Positions 20,901-27,721 of a stretch of DNA of 64,000 nt are shown one piece after another. The DNA is taken from positions 1,054,001-1,118,000 of the forward strand of contig NC_015276.1 of assembly GCF_000192865.1 (NCBI RefSeq), read 5' to 3'. The position numbers and the translations under genes were made by a program. The notes beneath the pieces were generated by a model, which ran no database searches, had not been told where the DNA came from, and was given only the letters and a program-made list of their open reading frames with translations. This stretch comes from Marinomonas mediterranea MMB-1. GTDB lineage: Bacteria > Pseudomonadota > Gammaproteobacteria > Pseudomonadales > Marinomonadaceae. Positions within the stretch are counted from its first letter, which is position 1. Each line of letters starts with the position of its first letter.

Positions 20901-21828
20901 TGGCGGTATTTTGTTCCGAGGGTTTAACTTACCCACGCCAGTGGCGTTTGAATCTTTTTGTCAGGGGATCTATCCCGAGCTGTATGGTCAGTATGGGGAC
21001 TTACCTAAAAAAGAGGTTGGTAAGAAAATTTATCAATCGACGCCGTATCCTAATAATCAAATGATTATGTTCCATAACGAAAGCTCGCATCAACACCGAT
21101 GGCCGCGTAGACAGTGGTTCTACTGTGAGGTTGCCGCTGAATCAGGTGGTTGTACACCGATTGTTGATTGTCGAGTTTTGTACCAACGCCTTCCTGAAAA
21201 GGTGCGTCAAAAACTACAAGAGAAACAGTTGCAGTACGTGCGTAATTTTAGTGGGTTGGATGTGAGTTGGCAGCACTTTTTTAAGACGGAAGACCGCTCT
21301 GAAGTGGAAGCAATATGTCGCGAAAGCAGCATCGATTTTGAATGGTATGACGAAGACAAATTGCGTATTAGCCAAGTCTGCCCAGCGGTGATTCGACACC
21401 CTGTTACGGGAGAAATGAGCTTTTTTAATCAGCTTCAGCTGCATCACTATAGCTTCCTTGAAGCGGATGTACGCGAGCACTTTTTGACGGTTGGTGGAGA
21501 AGAAAACTTGCCCCGTAATGTTTATTACGGTGATGGGGAGCCACTTGAACAGGAGGTGGTCGATTTGATCAGTGATCTGTACGAACGTTACGCCGTACGG
21601 TTCGATTGGCAGCATGGTGATGTGGTTATGCTGGATAACATGTTGGCTGCACACGCCCGCGATCCGTTTGAAGGAAAGCGAAAAATGGCGGTTGCGATGG
21701 GGGATATATATCGCCGAGAACAACTGGATGATCTCAATTCTTTAACAGAACATCATACTGAGAGCGCCAAGCCGTTTACGTTAGATCACGTCACTACGGA
21801 TAAAAAAGTGGTAGAGGAGGGGGCGTAA
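11986..21828 (+). CDS. NRPS with C-terminal aspartyl beta-hydroxylase domain (C-A-T-T-C-A-T-C-hydroxylase)
   Basis: 3,280 residues. C1 (HHVAFDAW near 196), A1 (TSGSTG near 701), two consecutive T domains (GGDSIL serines near 1123 and 1220), C2 (HHIATDGW near 1444), A2 (TSGSTG near 1961), T3 (GGHSL near 2351), C3 (HHIASDGW near 2556), a Lys/Ser-rich linker (about 2870-2920) and a TauD/SyrP-like domain (about 2925-3245). The pocket of A1 reads D-L-T-K-I-G-H-V-G-K, nearly the published Asp code; A2 reads D-I-L-Q-L-G-V-V-W-K, nearly the Gly code. The hydroxylase domain shows FHNES (HxE metal ligands), a distal His in LAAHARDPF and a following Arg suited to 2-oxoglutarate. In known siderophore NRPSs this fused domain beta-hydroxylates carrier-bound Asp. 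C3 has no A/T after it and should condense onto the next protein, whose ATG overlaps this stop codon. Confidence 0.92.
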   Translation: MKQTRYLDIAKRLASLPKDKQQIFRDKLEQQGINSWQLPIVPMLADTEKTSSESVTKGRGLSLAQQRFLVAEQMSTRALYNLCSVLCFDEGLNVNALEQAVAALIQRHEVLRTRYPMDEKGQWLPELMPSALISIRTEAKILANKTEQEAWYQREYERQLAEPFDLEAGLPLRIQCYQATRLDTEQRHYWLFFTIHHVAFDAWSSQQLNQELTLLYSAACHSEEKAVLPDLPIQYSDYAHWQTLWREGKDFQRQCEYWKQQLSGIPKTLALPYDRMRKPDHERSYEGAVQCLNVSANLTDQIRQAVNQTNSTLYIYLQTAFSWLLSRYSQQTDFCFGSSIANRSREELRPLVGPLLNTLVLRQTLDGNPSFLESLARTQSVTAGAFDHQDLPFEQVQALHKSVSEQADNQSSETSGALFQVMFVHVALPESQRIRLAGTQVDIIEPKQRHARFDLTLRVVEPNEGGIRLELEHSRELFDTATIDRLLTHLKAVLEQTLVTPQMRLSEVTFSSGLSGQQGAPLVNTAQLMNDRVGHWSTMSRIALDTGEQTISYFQLNRVVDRLASQLIEQGVAKGERVAILMPREARQIACLLACWRVGAVALMLDPRQPELRLLALMEDAEVALLWQDKQRLSLSAAVPSTCSVVNLPPWATLSNEDGEVESFETQQGAYSERYRSKDKSANDKSTNEASAEDTAYILYTSGSTGKPKGVMVSHGAVAHYAAAISQAVNQSSDEANDKDINTASWLTLATVSADLGLTSVLAALYQGQTLLLPDADLAFDPPALAEFLEAHPADYLKIVPSHLRGLLSVSSPSRLLPKKALISGGEGLDAALFRQLRELSPSMAIINHYGPSETTVGVSYSVLSSDVLASEANFAGLSSIAPLGQALPESTLDVRSEDGQRLPMGATGELWIAGPQLAQGYYSRQSETELNRVFVTGQDGVRYYRSGDRVRLNNQGVYEYLGRLDDQIKRRGYRLSLGEVSGWLQAQDDVHNAYALTWQSDQRALLIAVFESKTNVDDEALLTRMRAGVPDYMVPDHLIRLDSIPLNANGKIDRNAVAADVSESLEKKRSNDTGNAHYDSAANATVSAQGLTANEALLAPLWCSLLNLESVAPDDDFYALGGDSILSLQLIGLARQQGAVLTPLDVMRHRTLKAMAASIPDASENSSAHGKANTHQQAVCDEAESDKLDPVAEVLRDLYREVLARPELDHHADFYRCGGDSILSLQLIARARALNVALSPKLLAEHKTPQALAQALAPDTVKTDHHPHTLDTPSSSLTCVDRARSHPLSDAQKRIWFMQQISPKSSAWNVMQRLVVKPNSDIARLNLEALEAACHAMLCQHEMLRTQFVSQEGQVQQRVMTMEEVGALPSPMTVHSTRYEDLEALVQDKERRVFDLERGQLWSLDVFCLTDEHVNIELNRTLETNNNSEKRALEYQLLINIHHIATDGWSMGLLVQRFLAFYKQAVAGEDVSISQMTPSYIDWAAKQESLTKSKTLDQVGTEQSITDQALSEQEKVQGNRDAYWQQRLQGMPHTLTLPTDYAYPDVQTDHGARVEVTLPIESVAQLERKAQSLEVTPFQVLFAAWKLLLWRYSGQTDFAVGVPVSGRDDPDCQNMVGVFINTLVCRSQIDASQSVNEWLCATAADTLKDLSEPMPLERLLEQIQPERDMARPALFQTLFNYQADVKGQRSVTLPGLSIEALPQKDVSSKSELSLNVFRQQTLSIQLEYNRDLFASTTADQMLCDYRAIVTQILETAQTSRPLSSVSLPSMQQDQARGPISLIRSEDDFIRRFETQVEDTPNAWALHAMDGSLTYGELNAQANRLAHWLIHSGFVDQPLEGLPLEEQAQKERNREKIVAFCLPRDSRLLIVMLAIQKVGAAYVPLDPTQPKARLELIAQRAGASLCLCDRSTIDALDELKVPGLERVNLDDLRDELSKLPSRNTEIRVPDASLAYTLYTSGSTGVPKGVQLERRQFANFLRAMERILPPFNHVLALTTITFDIAGLELCLPLVKGASVVLANDEARRDGEQLGELITQFDVDLVQATPSGWRLLEGLPAHALANVTALAGGEALDSDLARKLKDQCRSLINVYGPTETTVWSSSYNVQESNLPLTPIGEPLLNNHCYVLDAQLDPVPRGVVGELYIAGEGVARGYQGRPELTAERFLPDPFGQGGRLYRTGDLVKRLSDGAMYFIGRVDQQVKLRGFRIELGEIEAALAVSPLVAQAAVTIEQERLIAWCVQASQVEDAAQSDVFESRIHDFLALTLPEYMLPQGYEWLDTLPLNASGKVDRKALSERPLSESMGVDGDAMDSSSRLDVFSTHERIVYTIWRALLKRDSLQKHDHFFHLGGHSLMAAQVRSRLGEQGFDVPLRTLFERPVLSDLASYLSEHSASLTDQSHTIPVVDRHRNMPLSPAQRRIWFMQQLKPHDVSFNMSSVIQLERTVTEGKADKASNRLDIEALKQAVYAVAQRHETLRVTYHADENGEGYQGVNNDLIPLIQVVELDGGSLASADEVLEARWSDAANTPFDLTKESPLRLTLYRLSEQHWYVQLVLHHIASDGWSMAILANDLIESYQNAVQGKSASLPALPIQYIDYAAWQETPEMQMRQQAGLEYWRRHLVGMPDQLALPMDRPRTKEAGDAGGAVDIQVSESLANALHQFSNQQGCSLFMLLMAAYTSQLHIETGAQDIVMGTDVANRNQAETEELVGFFVNLLALRMKPKATDTFSDYLQQVRQVCLDGLAYQDTPFDRVVETVQPVRVQGSHPLIQALLVMQNTPSAQRDIDGLRVTPHINEQQHSKFDMALFASEDLDEQGKTQLALRWVYRTALFENSTIERLGRDLLALLECIVEQPNMPLLSLKRRVSEQRSQRTSISHNNSIAQDNCQPSSTISAETHSTMETTPPIKRKLSKLSKMKKTKSTSASSPALVEARPLNPDTPFPLLVTCKEPGLDPKAWAEKNQAQIMTWVEKHGGILFRGFNLPTPVAFESFCQGIYPELYGQYGDLPKKEVGKKIYQSTPYPNNQMIMFHNESSHQHRWPRRQWFYCEVAAESGGCTPIVDCRVLYQRLPEKVRQKLQEKQLQYVRNFSGLDVSWQHFFKTEDRSEVEAICRESSIDFEWYDEDKLRISQVCPAVIRHPVTGEMSFFNQLQLHHYSFLEADVREHFLTVGGEENLPRNVYYGDGEPLEQEVVDLISDLYERYAVRFDWQHGDVVMLDNMLAAHARDPFEGKRKMAVAMGDIYRREQLDDLNSLTEHHTESAKPFTLDHVTTDKKVVEEGA
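14020..14049 (+). repeat. In-frame 15 bp tandem repeat, 2 units (Asp A domain of third NRPS)
   Basis: GACAAGAGCGCTAAT then GACAAGAGCACAAAC, encoding DKSAN-DKSTN just before TSGSTG. Confidence 0.8.
16477..16536 (+). repeat. In-frame 15 bp degenerate tandem repeat, 4 units
   Basis: Encodes DQVGT-EQSIT-DQALS-EQEKV in the second C domain of the third NRPS, after its HHIATDGW motif. Confidence 0.7.
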
Positions 21829-24800
21829 TGAACTCACATCTAGCAAACTTGACTCTACCTGATACTGGTATGGCATTAACCTATCAACAACGTGCATTGA
21901 TAGGGCGTTCGGGACGCGTTGCCTCGCGGGCATTTTGGCTTAATTTAGGTCAAGTCAGTGAACACGACGCGCACTCTCGTTTGGTTAGTTTAATGGCGCA
22001 TCAACATGCGCTTACGACTGAGTTCGGTGTTCCTGAGGGTTTTAATGTATTGCGACAGCAAGTGCAAACGGCGCGCTTGAATTGGCGCTCTATTCGCGTT
22101 GTTGATCGTTCTGAGTCTTTGTTGATCGACGCTCAGAAAGTGTTTGCTCAAGAGCGTCCTCATTTATTGTCTTGGTTTGTTTCGTCTGACGATGGCATGA
22201 ATAATCGCTTAGTATTAGTCGGTTCAGCGCTGACTCTGGATGAAGGAAGCGTTGCACGAATTCGTGAGGTCGTGGTGGGAGATCGTCCTGCGGATATCGA
22301 ACCTGAAATGCAATATTTGGATTATGCGGGTTGGGTGACTGACCTCCAAGAGGACGAAGACGCAGACGATGCCATTGCGTTTTGGAACAGTATTCAATGG
22401 AGTGAGTTGCCAACGGTTGAGTTAAATGAGCGTCTTTCAAGAGCGACAACACTTAGCCGCGAGCCGATAGCGCACAGCGTGCGTGTGCCTTTCTCTCGAA
22501 CATTACAAAACACTTTGGTGGGATGGGCGGCTCAATGGGAGGTCGAGCCACAACTCTTGGGATTCGTCATATGGGCGGCGTTGTTGCAGCGGGTAAGTGG
22601 CCGTGAACAATTTCAAATTAGCCGTTATCACGATGGGCGTGATGACTATGAGGAACTCGATGATTGTTTTGGTCTGTTGCAGCAACGCTTACCGATGCCA
22701 TTTTACGATGTTTCAACTATGAGTTTGAAAAAAGCGGTTACGAGTCTTCAGCCTATTCTTGAGGAACAAGTTGAAGGCCAAGAATACGTGCAACAAGTGG
22801 CGGATTCGATCACTGACGCGTTACCCGTGATCTTTCAATATCGAAGTCAAAATCGAATTGAAGACATGACGGCCGACTCGTATTTGTCAGAGGGAGACCG
22901 TTTACAGTTGCAGGTTGTTACCACACAAGAAGGCGACGGAGAGTGGTGTCTAACTTATGATTCGACACGATATGATCCACTGTCAATGACACGTCTTGTG
23001 AATCGATTGCCGCTTATGCTGTCTGCAGCATTAGCTGAGCCAGAGACGGCATTAGGGCAACTAAATGCTTTGCTCGATGATGAGCATGTAACGGCGGCGC
23101 TTTCATCTCAGAACAAGGGAGATGATGAGAGTATAGAAACGGATCTGAATAACCTAACGGGGTTGCTAAACCGGATTCGTCAACAGGCATTAACAGCACC
23201 TAATACTCCGGCTATTAGAGACGGTAAACGACTGGTTACCTACGCAGAACTCGACCAACAAAGTGATTTTGCGGCCATTGAACTAGGTAATCGAGGCGCT
23301 CGGCCGGAATCTATTGTGGCTTTATGTTTGCCTCGCGGCGCGCAATGGTTAGTCGCGGCGTTGGCGGTCTTGAAATCTGGAGCGGCATATTTGCCTTTGG
23401 ATCCAGCACTGCCTCAAGCGCGCCTTCAGGCGATTGTCGCTGACGCTAGCCCTGTGGTGATCATTACGCAAGACGACGAGCGCTTGGTGGGAAGTGAAGA
23501 CTGTTTAGGTGAAAGTTTAGGAGAGAGCTTAGGTGAAAAGTGCATAGCATGGGCCGCCTTATTATCGGCTTCACCAAGTACAGAGGCTCTTAAGCGATTA
23601 TCGAGCGTCAAACACTGTCCGAATCAGTTAGCCTATGTACTGTATACCTCGGGTTCGACAGGTAAGCCGAAAGGCGTTCAAGTGACGCATGAGAACATTT
23701 TGCATTACAGCCAATCGGTTATGACGTCGTTGGGCTTGCCTAAGTCAGGACACTACGGATTAATTTCTTCCTTGATGGCGGATTTAGGCAACACCATGTT
23801 ATTTCCTGCTTGGCTACAAGGAGGTTGTGTCCATTTACTGGGTCAAGAAGAAAGCACCGACGGCGCAAAATTAGCGGCTTACCTTAATCAACATCCTTTA
23901 GACTGCTTGAAAATTGTCCCGTCACATTTGTCTGCTCTGCTGACTGGCTCAGATGCGCGCACGATATTGCCCAAACATACCTTGGTATTGGGCGGCGAGC
24001 GCATAAGTGATACGTTGTTGGCGGAGTTGGCGGCTTACAAGTTGGATGGTGTAATGCAGTGCCGACTCTTTAATCATTATGGTCCGACAGAAACAACGGT
24101 TGGCGTATTGTGGCGTGAGGTCGCGCTTGCACTTGGTTCGTCAAGCTGCAATTCAGACCTTACCTCAAAAGGTTCCCTGCAACGTGATAAGACTAACCTT
24201 GATTCATTGACTGGGACATTGGGCGACACGCGTATCTATTTATTGGACTCAAACTTAAATCCAGCGGTGTCAGGGCAAATAGCAGAGTTGTACATTGCTG
24301 GTTCCAATGTGAGTCGAGGGTATATCGGTGCTGCAAATCAAACTGCTGGGCGTTATTTACCCGATCCGTTTGTTTTGGGTGAGCGCTGTTATCGAACAGG
24401 AGATCTCGCAATGCGACGGGCAGACGGTGGCATTGATATTGTAGGTCGCGTTGATCATCAAGTTAAGATTCGTGGTTTTCGTCTTGAGCTTGAAGAAATA
24501 GAGTCTGTGTTGACTGCTCATCATACGGTTCAACATTGTGCTGTGTTACTGCAAGGCCAAGGTGAGGACAAAGGGCAAAGCGAGCAAGCGTATTTAGTCG
24601 CTTTTGTGGTGCCTTACGCAGGTGGTCAGCTTGATGAAGCGGTGTTAAGGCGTGAGTTAGTTAAGCAGTTGCCAGACTATATGGTTCCTGCTCAGATGCA
24701 TTGCGTGACCCACTTGCCCCTTACTGCGAATGGTAAAATAGATGGCAATGCCTTGCTGGAGCAAGCACGTCAAACGTCGCTTAAAACTTACATTGCACCG

Positions 24801-25973
24801 CGAAATGATACTGAAAAGCTCATCAGTGATATTTGGCAAACGGTCTTGCAGCAATCCAAGATTAGCGTGGATGATACATTTTTTGATATTGGAGGGCACT
24901 CGCTTGCCGCGATAAAAGTTGTTGCCCGTATGCGTCAACGATTTGAGCGTGAGCTGCCTACGGATTTATTGTTCCGAAAACCCAGTATCGAAGCATTGGC
25001 TGCGTACCTCGATGAAAGTAGTGATGCGATGGGAGGTTTATTAAACCAAGGCGCGCACAACAGTGAGCGCCTAGTGTTGCTTCATCAGCCAGATAGCGCA
25101 GAAGTAACAGACAGCCTTGAAGTAAAAGATAGCTCAGAAGCTACACTCGTTGTGATGCATTCTCATGGCAACCATTTTCATCATTATGAGCCTTTGTTAA
25201 ACAAACTGAGTGATCAGGTCGCCGTGTACGGCTTAAGGTCGGATACCGAGGTGGTGACGGTGTCAGAGGACGCGCAGTTTGAATATTTGATGTCGGATTA
25301 TCTCGCTCAGCTCATGCCGTTAAAGTCGCGCGTTTTAACGCTGACCGGTTGGAGTTTAGCGGCACGTCAAATGATGCATGTCGCGCAACGACTGATTGAA
25401 CATGGCTTTACCATCCGATCCGTTGCACTGATCGATTACGACCCAAATCAGGCACAAGAAGATCAAGATGATGAGGGAGTGCAGCTAAGACAGGATGTCG
25501 AGCATTACCTCAAGATCAACGACATTAAGCTTCAAGAAACAGAAATGAAGTCGTTAGACGCGATTTTATCGACAGAGGGTGCGACCAATAATTATTTGAG
25601 TGGTCTTGAGCAAATTTTAAAAAGTGAAGTGATTCAATCCGTATTAGGGAATGACTTGCCGGTACAAACGCTTTATAAAAACATGGCACAGCGCTGGGTA
25701 TTGAAAAAAGTGTTTTATCGTTTGGATATCCCTAAGCTTAGCGTACCCTTATGGGCGTGGAGTAGCGATGATAATGCATCGGGTTACCGTGCTTGGCACG
25801 CTTTGACGGATTGTGAGTTAGAGGGCGCGCATATCGCGTCAGATCACTTCTCTATTTTGTCTTCTGTGCAATTGGCGGATGAACTCACCTCTCGACTTAT
25901 TAATGGGGATGTCACTCAAAAAGTAACGAAAAACCAAGTAATAGAAGGCCAACCCTATGAGGAACTTGCATAA
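21828..25973 (+). CDS. Terminal NRPS module (degenerate C-A-T-TE), Asp-activating
   Basis: 1,381 residues. Residues 1-430 have the condensation-superfamily fold signs (YLDYAGW near 166, a counterpart of the VGFFxNxLPLR block), but the HHxxxDG motif is replaced by GSALTLDEG near 133-141, so condensation chemistry is unlikely. The A domain (about 440-980, TSGSTG near 607) has pocket D-L-T-K-V-G-H-V-G-K, predicting Asp. The T domain (GGHSL near 1025) is followed by a type I thioesterase (about 1100-1370) with nucleophile serine in GWSLAA near 1175, an Asp in LIDYD and a likely catalytic His in ASDHFS near 1342. It should load the last residue and release the peptide by hydrolysis or cyclisation. 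The start ATG overlaps the upstream stop (TAATG), indicating translational coupling. Confidence 0.92.
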   Translation: MNSHLANLTLPDTGMALTYQQRALIGRSGRVASRAFWLNLGQVSEHDAHSRLVSLMAHQHALTTEFGVPEGFNVLRQQVQTARLNWRSIRVVDRSESLLIDAQKVFAQERPHLLSWFVSSDDGMNNRLVLVGSALTLDEGSVARIREVVVGDRPADIEPEMQYLDYAGWVTDLQEDEDADDAIAFWNSIQWSELPTVELNERLSRATTLSREPIAHSVRVPFSRTLQNTLVGWAAQWEVEPQLLGFVIWAALLQRVSGREQFQISRYHDGRDDYEELDDCFGLLQQRLPMPFYDVSTMSLKKAVTSLQPILEEQVEGQEYVQQVADSITDALPVIFQYRSQNRIEDMTADSYLSEGDRLQLQVVTTQEGDGEWCLTYDSTRYDPLSMTRLVNRLPLMLSAALAEPETALGQLNALLDDEHVTAALSSQNKGDDESIETDLNNLTGLLNRIRQQALTAPNTPAIRDGKRLVTYAELDQQSDFAAIELGNRGARPESIVALCLPRGAQWLVAALAVLKSGAAYLPLDPALPQARLQAIVADASPVVIITQDDERLVGSEDCLGESLGESLGEKCIAWAALLSASPSTEALKRLSSVKHCPNQLAYVLYTSGSTGKPKGVQVTHENILHYSQSVMTSLGLPKSGHYGLISSLMADLGNTMLFPAWLQGGCVHLLGQEESTDGAKLAAYLNQHPLDCLKIVPSHLSALLTGSDARTILPKHTLVLGGERISDTLLAELAAYKLDGVMQCRLFNHYGPTETTVGVLWREVALALGSSSCNSDLTSKGSLQRDKTNLDSLTGTLGDTRIYLLDSNLNPAVSGQIAELYIAGSNVSRGYIGAANQTAGRYLPDPFVLGERCYRTGDLAMRRADGGIDIVGRVDHQVKIRGFRLELEEIESVLTAHHTVQHCAVLLQGQGEDKGQSEQAYLVAFVVPYAGGQLDEAVLRRELVKQLPDYMVPAQMHCVTHLPLTANGKIDGNALLEQARQTSLKTYIAPRNDTEKLISDIWQTVLQQSKISVDDTFFDIGGHSLAAIKVVARMRQRFERELPTDLLFRKPSIEALAAYLDESSDAMGGLLNQGAHNSERLVLLHQPDSAEVTDSLEVKDSSEATLVVMHSHGNHFHHYEPLLNKLSDQVAVYGLRSDTEVVTVSEDAQFEYLMSDYLAQLMPLKSRVLTLTGWSLAARQMMHVAQRLIEHGFTIRSVALIDYDPNQAQEDQDDEGVQLRQDVEHYLKINDIKLQETEMKSLDAILSTEGATNNYLSGLEQILKSEVIQSVLGNDLPVQTLYKNMAQRWVLKKVFYRLDIPKLSVPLWAWSSDDNASGYRAWHALTDCELEGAHIASDHFSILSSVQLADELTSRLINGDVTQKVTKNQVIEGQPYEELA
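23505..23540 (+). repeat. In-frame 12 bp tandem repeat, 3 units (A loop of terminal NRPS)
   Basis: Encodes LGES-LGES-LGEK; the units differ mostly at silent positions. Before TSGSTG. Confidence 0.85.
25092..25145 (+). repeat. In-frame 18 bp tandem repeat, 3 units (T-TE linker)
   Basis: Encodes DSAEVT-DSLEVK-DSSEAT between the carrier and thioesterase domains of the terminal NRPS. Confidence 0.8.
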
Positions 25974-25975
25974 AG

Positions 25976-27697
25976 ATGGAAATGATTAAACAACTGCTGG
26001 CGCAGTCTCGGCGAACCATGTTGTTGGCGATTGTGGCCAGCGCATTGAGTGCAGTCGCTGGTGTCATGATCATTGGCGGGGTGAATCATGCGTTGGAAAA
26101 TGGTTTAGGCTCGTTAACCTACGGTGTGTTGGCTTACCTTGCTATGGTATCGATTTTATTTATGAGTGGCGTGTGGTCTCAGTCGCTGTTAGTCGGTTTA
26201 GGGCACCGTATGGTGTATCAGCTGCGCTTACAGCTTGTACAACGTATTTTGAATACGTCACTGGCACGTCAAGAGCAATTAGGTGGCCCCGCTTTATACA
26301 ACGTATTGACCCGTGACGTAACGATGGTCGCGAACGCAACGAAGCAGTTGCCGGTGTCTTTATACAACGGGCTACTGTTGCTCGCAGGTATTAGCTATCT
26401 TGCGTGGCTTTCGCCCATCTTGTTTTTGTGCACTGTCTTGCTGGTTGCATTAGGTGTTTGGGGTGACTTCAAGTTAGTCGGACGTATTAAAAAGATGATG
26501 GCCGATGTTCGTTATTATGACGAACGCTTGTTTGAGCAGTACGAAGCGGTAATAGAAGGGCGTAATGAGCTGGGGCTCAGTCAGCCTCGGCGACGTCATT
26601 TGTTTGATCGTCGTTTAGAGCCCGCTGCTAAAGGGGCAATGGATACGGCGATTAAGGCCGACTTGCTTTGGGCGATTAACTTGAATTGGACGACGGTCTT
26701 GGTTTTTGCCCTGATCGGGTTAGTGTTTTTTCTTGGTATGACACTAGAGTCTATTACGCAAGATGTAGTGGTTGGCTATGTACTGACAACCATGTTTCTA
26801 CGAACCCCTATCGCCATGATCTTAGAAGCCATTCCGGCTGTATTACGCGGCACAGTCGCACTTAAAGCGATTGATAAGCTGAAACTTGCGGATCAAGAGC
26901 AAACGAGTAATGAGCGTGATGAGCCGATTCAAGCATTGCATTTTGAGTCTCTTTCTTTGAATAAGGCGTGCTATGAATACCCGACTCAAGGCGATGAATC
27001 AGGCTTTATGTTGGGGCCAATTGACTTTCAGCTTAAACGCGGTGAGTTGGTTTTTCTTATTGGCGGTAATGGGAGTGGTAAATCCACTTTGGCGAAGCTT
27101 TTAACGGGCCTGTACCTCCCTACAAGCGGCTCGGTGAAGGTAAATGACGACTTGGTAACGCATGACAGTGTGGCGGAATACCGCAGCTGTTTTTCAACGA
27201 TTTTTCCAAACTTTTTCTTATTCGATGATGTGCTGAGTGGCGCCAATGAAAGTACGCTCGGCGATGAAGATGTTAAAGTAAATAGTCGTGAAGACTACTT
27301 TAATGAACGTGTACGCCATTACCTTGAGCGTCTTGCTATCGATCATAAAGTGTCCATAAAAAATGGTCAGCTCTCAACCACCTCTTTATCTCAAGGGCAA
27401 CGAAAGCGATTGGCTCTGCTGCTGATGTATATGGAAGATCGTCAAGTTCTTTTGCTGGACGAGTGGGCGGCGGATCAAGACCCTGTGTTTCGTGAGGTGT
27501 TTTATCGGGAAATATTGCCTGAGTTAAAAGCTGCTGGAAAAACCATTATTGCAATTAGTCATGATGATCGTTATTTTGACGCCGCAGATCGAGTGTATCG
27601 TTTGGATCAAGGTGGAATAACAGACTTTGATCTTCATTCGGACTCACTGTTTCATACATCGATAAAAGATTCCGCTTTAGCGGAAAGTACACGATAG
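25976..27697 (+). CDS. PvdE/SyrD-type cyclic-peptide (siderophore) ABC exporter
   Basis: A 573-residue fused half-transporter. An N-terminal membrane domain (about 1-300) contains six likely transmembrane segments. The nucleotide-binding domain (about 320-560) has Walker A GGNGSGKS near 363, signature LSQGQRKR, Walker B VLLLDEW and the switch His in AISHDD. Non-canonical LSQGQ and the DEWAADQDP D-loop region are typical of the PvdE/SyrD family, which moves peptide siderophores or their precursors across the inner membrane. The gene starts two bases after the stop of the terminal NRPS, with GAGGA upstream, so it is in the same operon. Family assignment is firm; the substrate is inferred from context. 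Confidence 0.9.
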   Translation: MEMIKQLLAQSRRTMLLAIVASALSAVAGVMIIGGVNHALENGLGSLTYGVLAYLAMVSILFMSGVWSQSLLVGLGHRMVYQLRLQLVQRILNTSLARQEQLGGPALYNVLTRDVTMVANATKQLPVSLYNGLLLLAGISYLAWLSPILFLCTVLLVALGVWGDFKLVGRIKKMMADVRYYDERLFEQYEAVIEGRNELGLSQPRRRHLFDRRLEPAAKGAMDTAIKADLLWAINLNWTTVLVFALIGLVFFLGMTLESITQDVVVGYVLTTMFLRTPIAMILEAIPAVLRGTVALKAIDKLKLADQEQTSNERDEPIQALHFESLSLNKACYEYPTQGDESGFMLGPIDFQLKRGELVFLIGGNGSGKSTLAKLLTGLYLPTSGSVKVNDDLVTHDSVAEYRSCFSTIFPNFFLFDDVLSGANESTLGDEDVKVNSREDYFNERVRHYLERLAIDHKVSIKNGQLSTTSLSQGQRKRLALLLMYMEDRQVLLLDEWAADQDPVFREVFYREILPELKAAGKTIIAISHDDRYFDAADRVYRLDQGGITDFDLHSDSLFHTSIKDSALAESTR

Positions 27698-27721
27698 GGT
27701 ATTTGAGGGTAAAAGCGACTA

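Noticed and set aside
21214..21723. 169-residue minus-strand frame over the hydroxylase domain
   Set aside because: Antisense to a clearly conserved Fe(II)/2-oxoglutarate domain; no RBS or family similarity.
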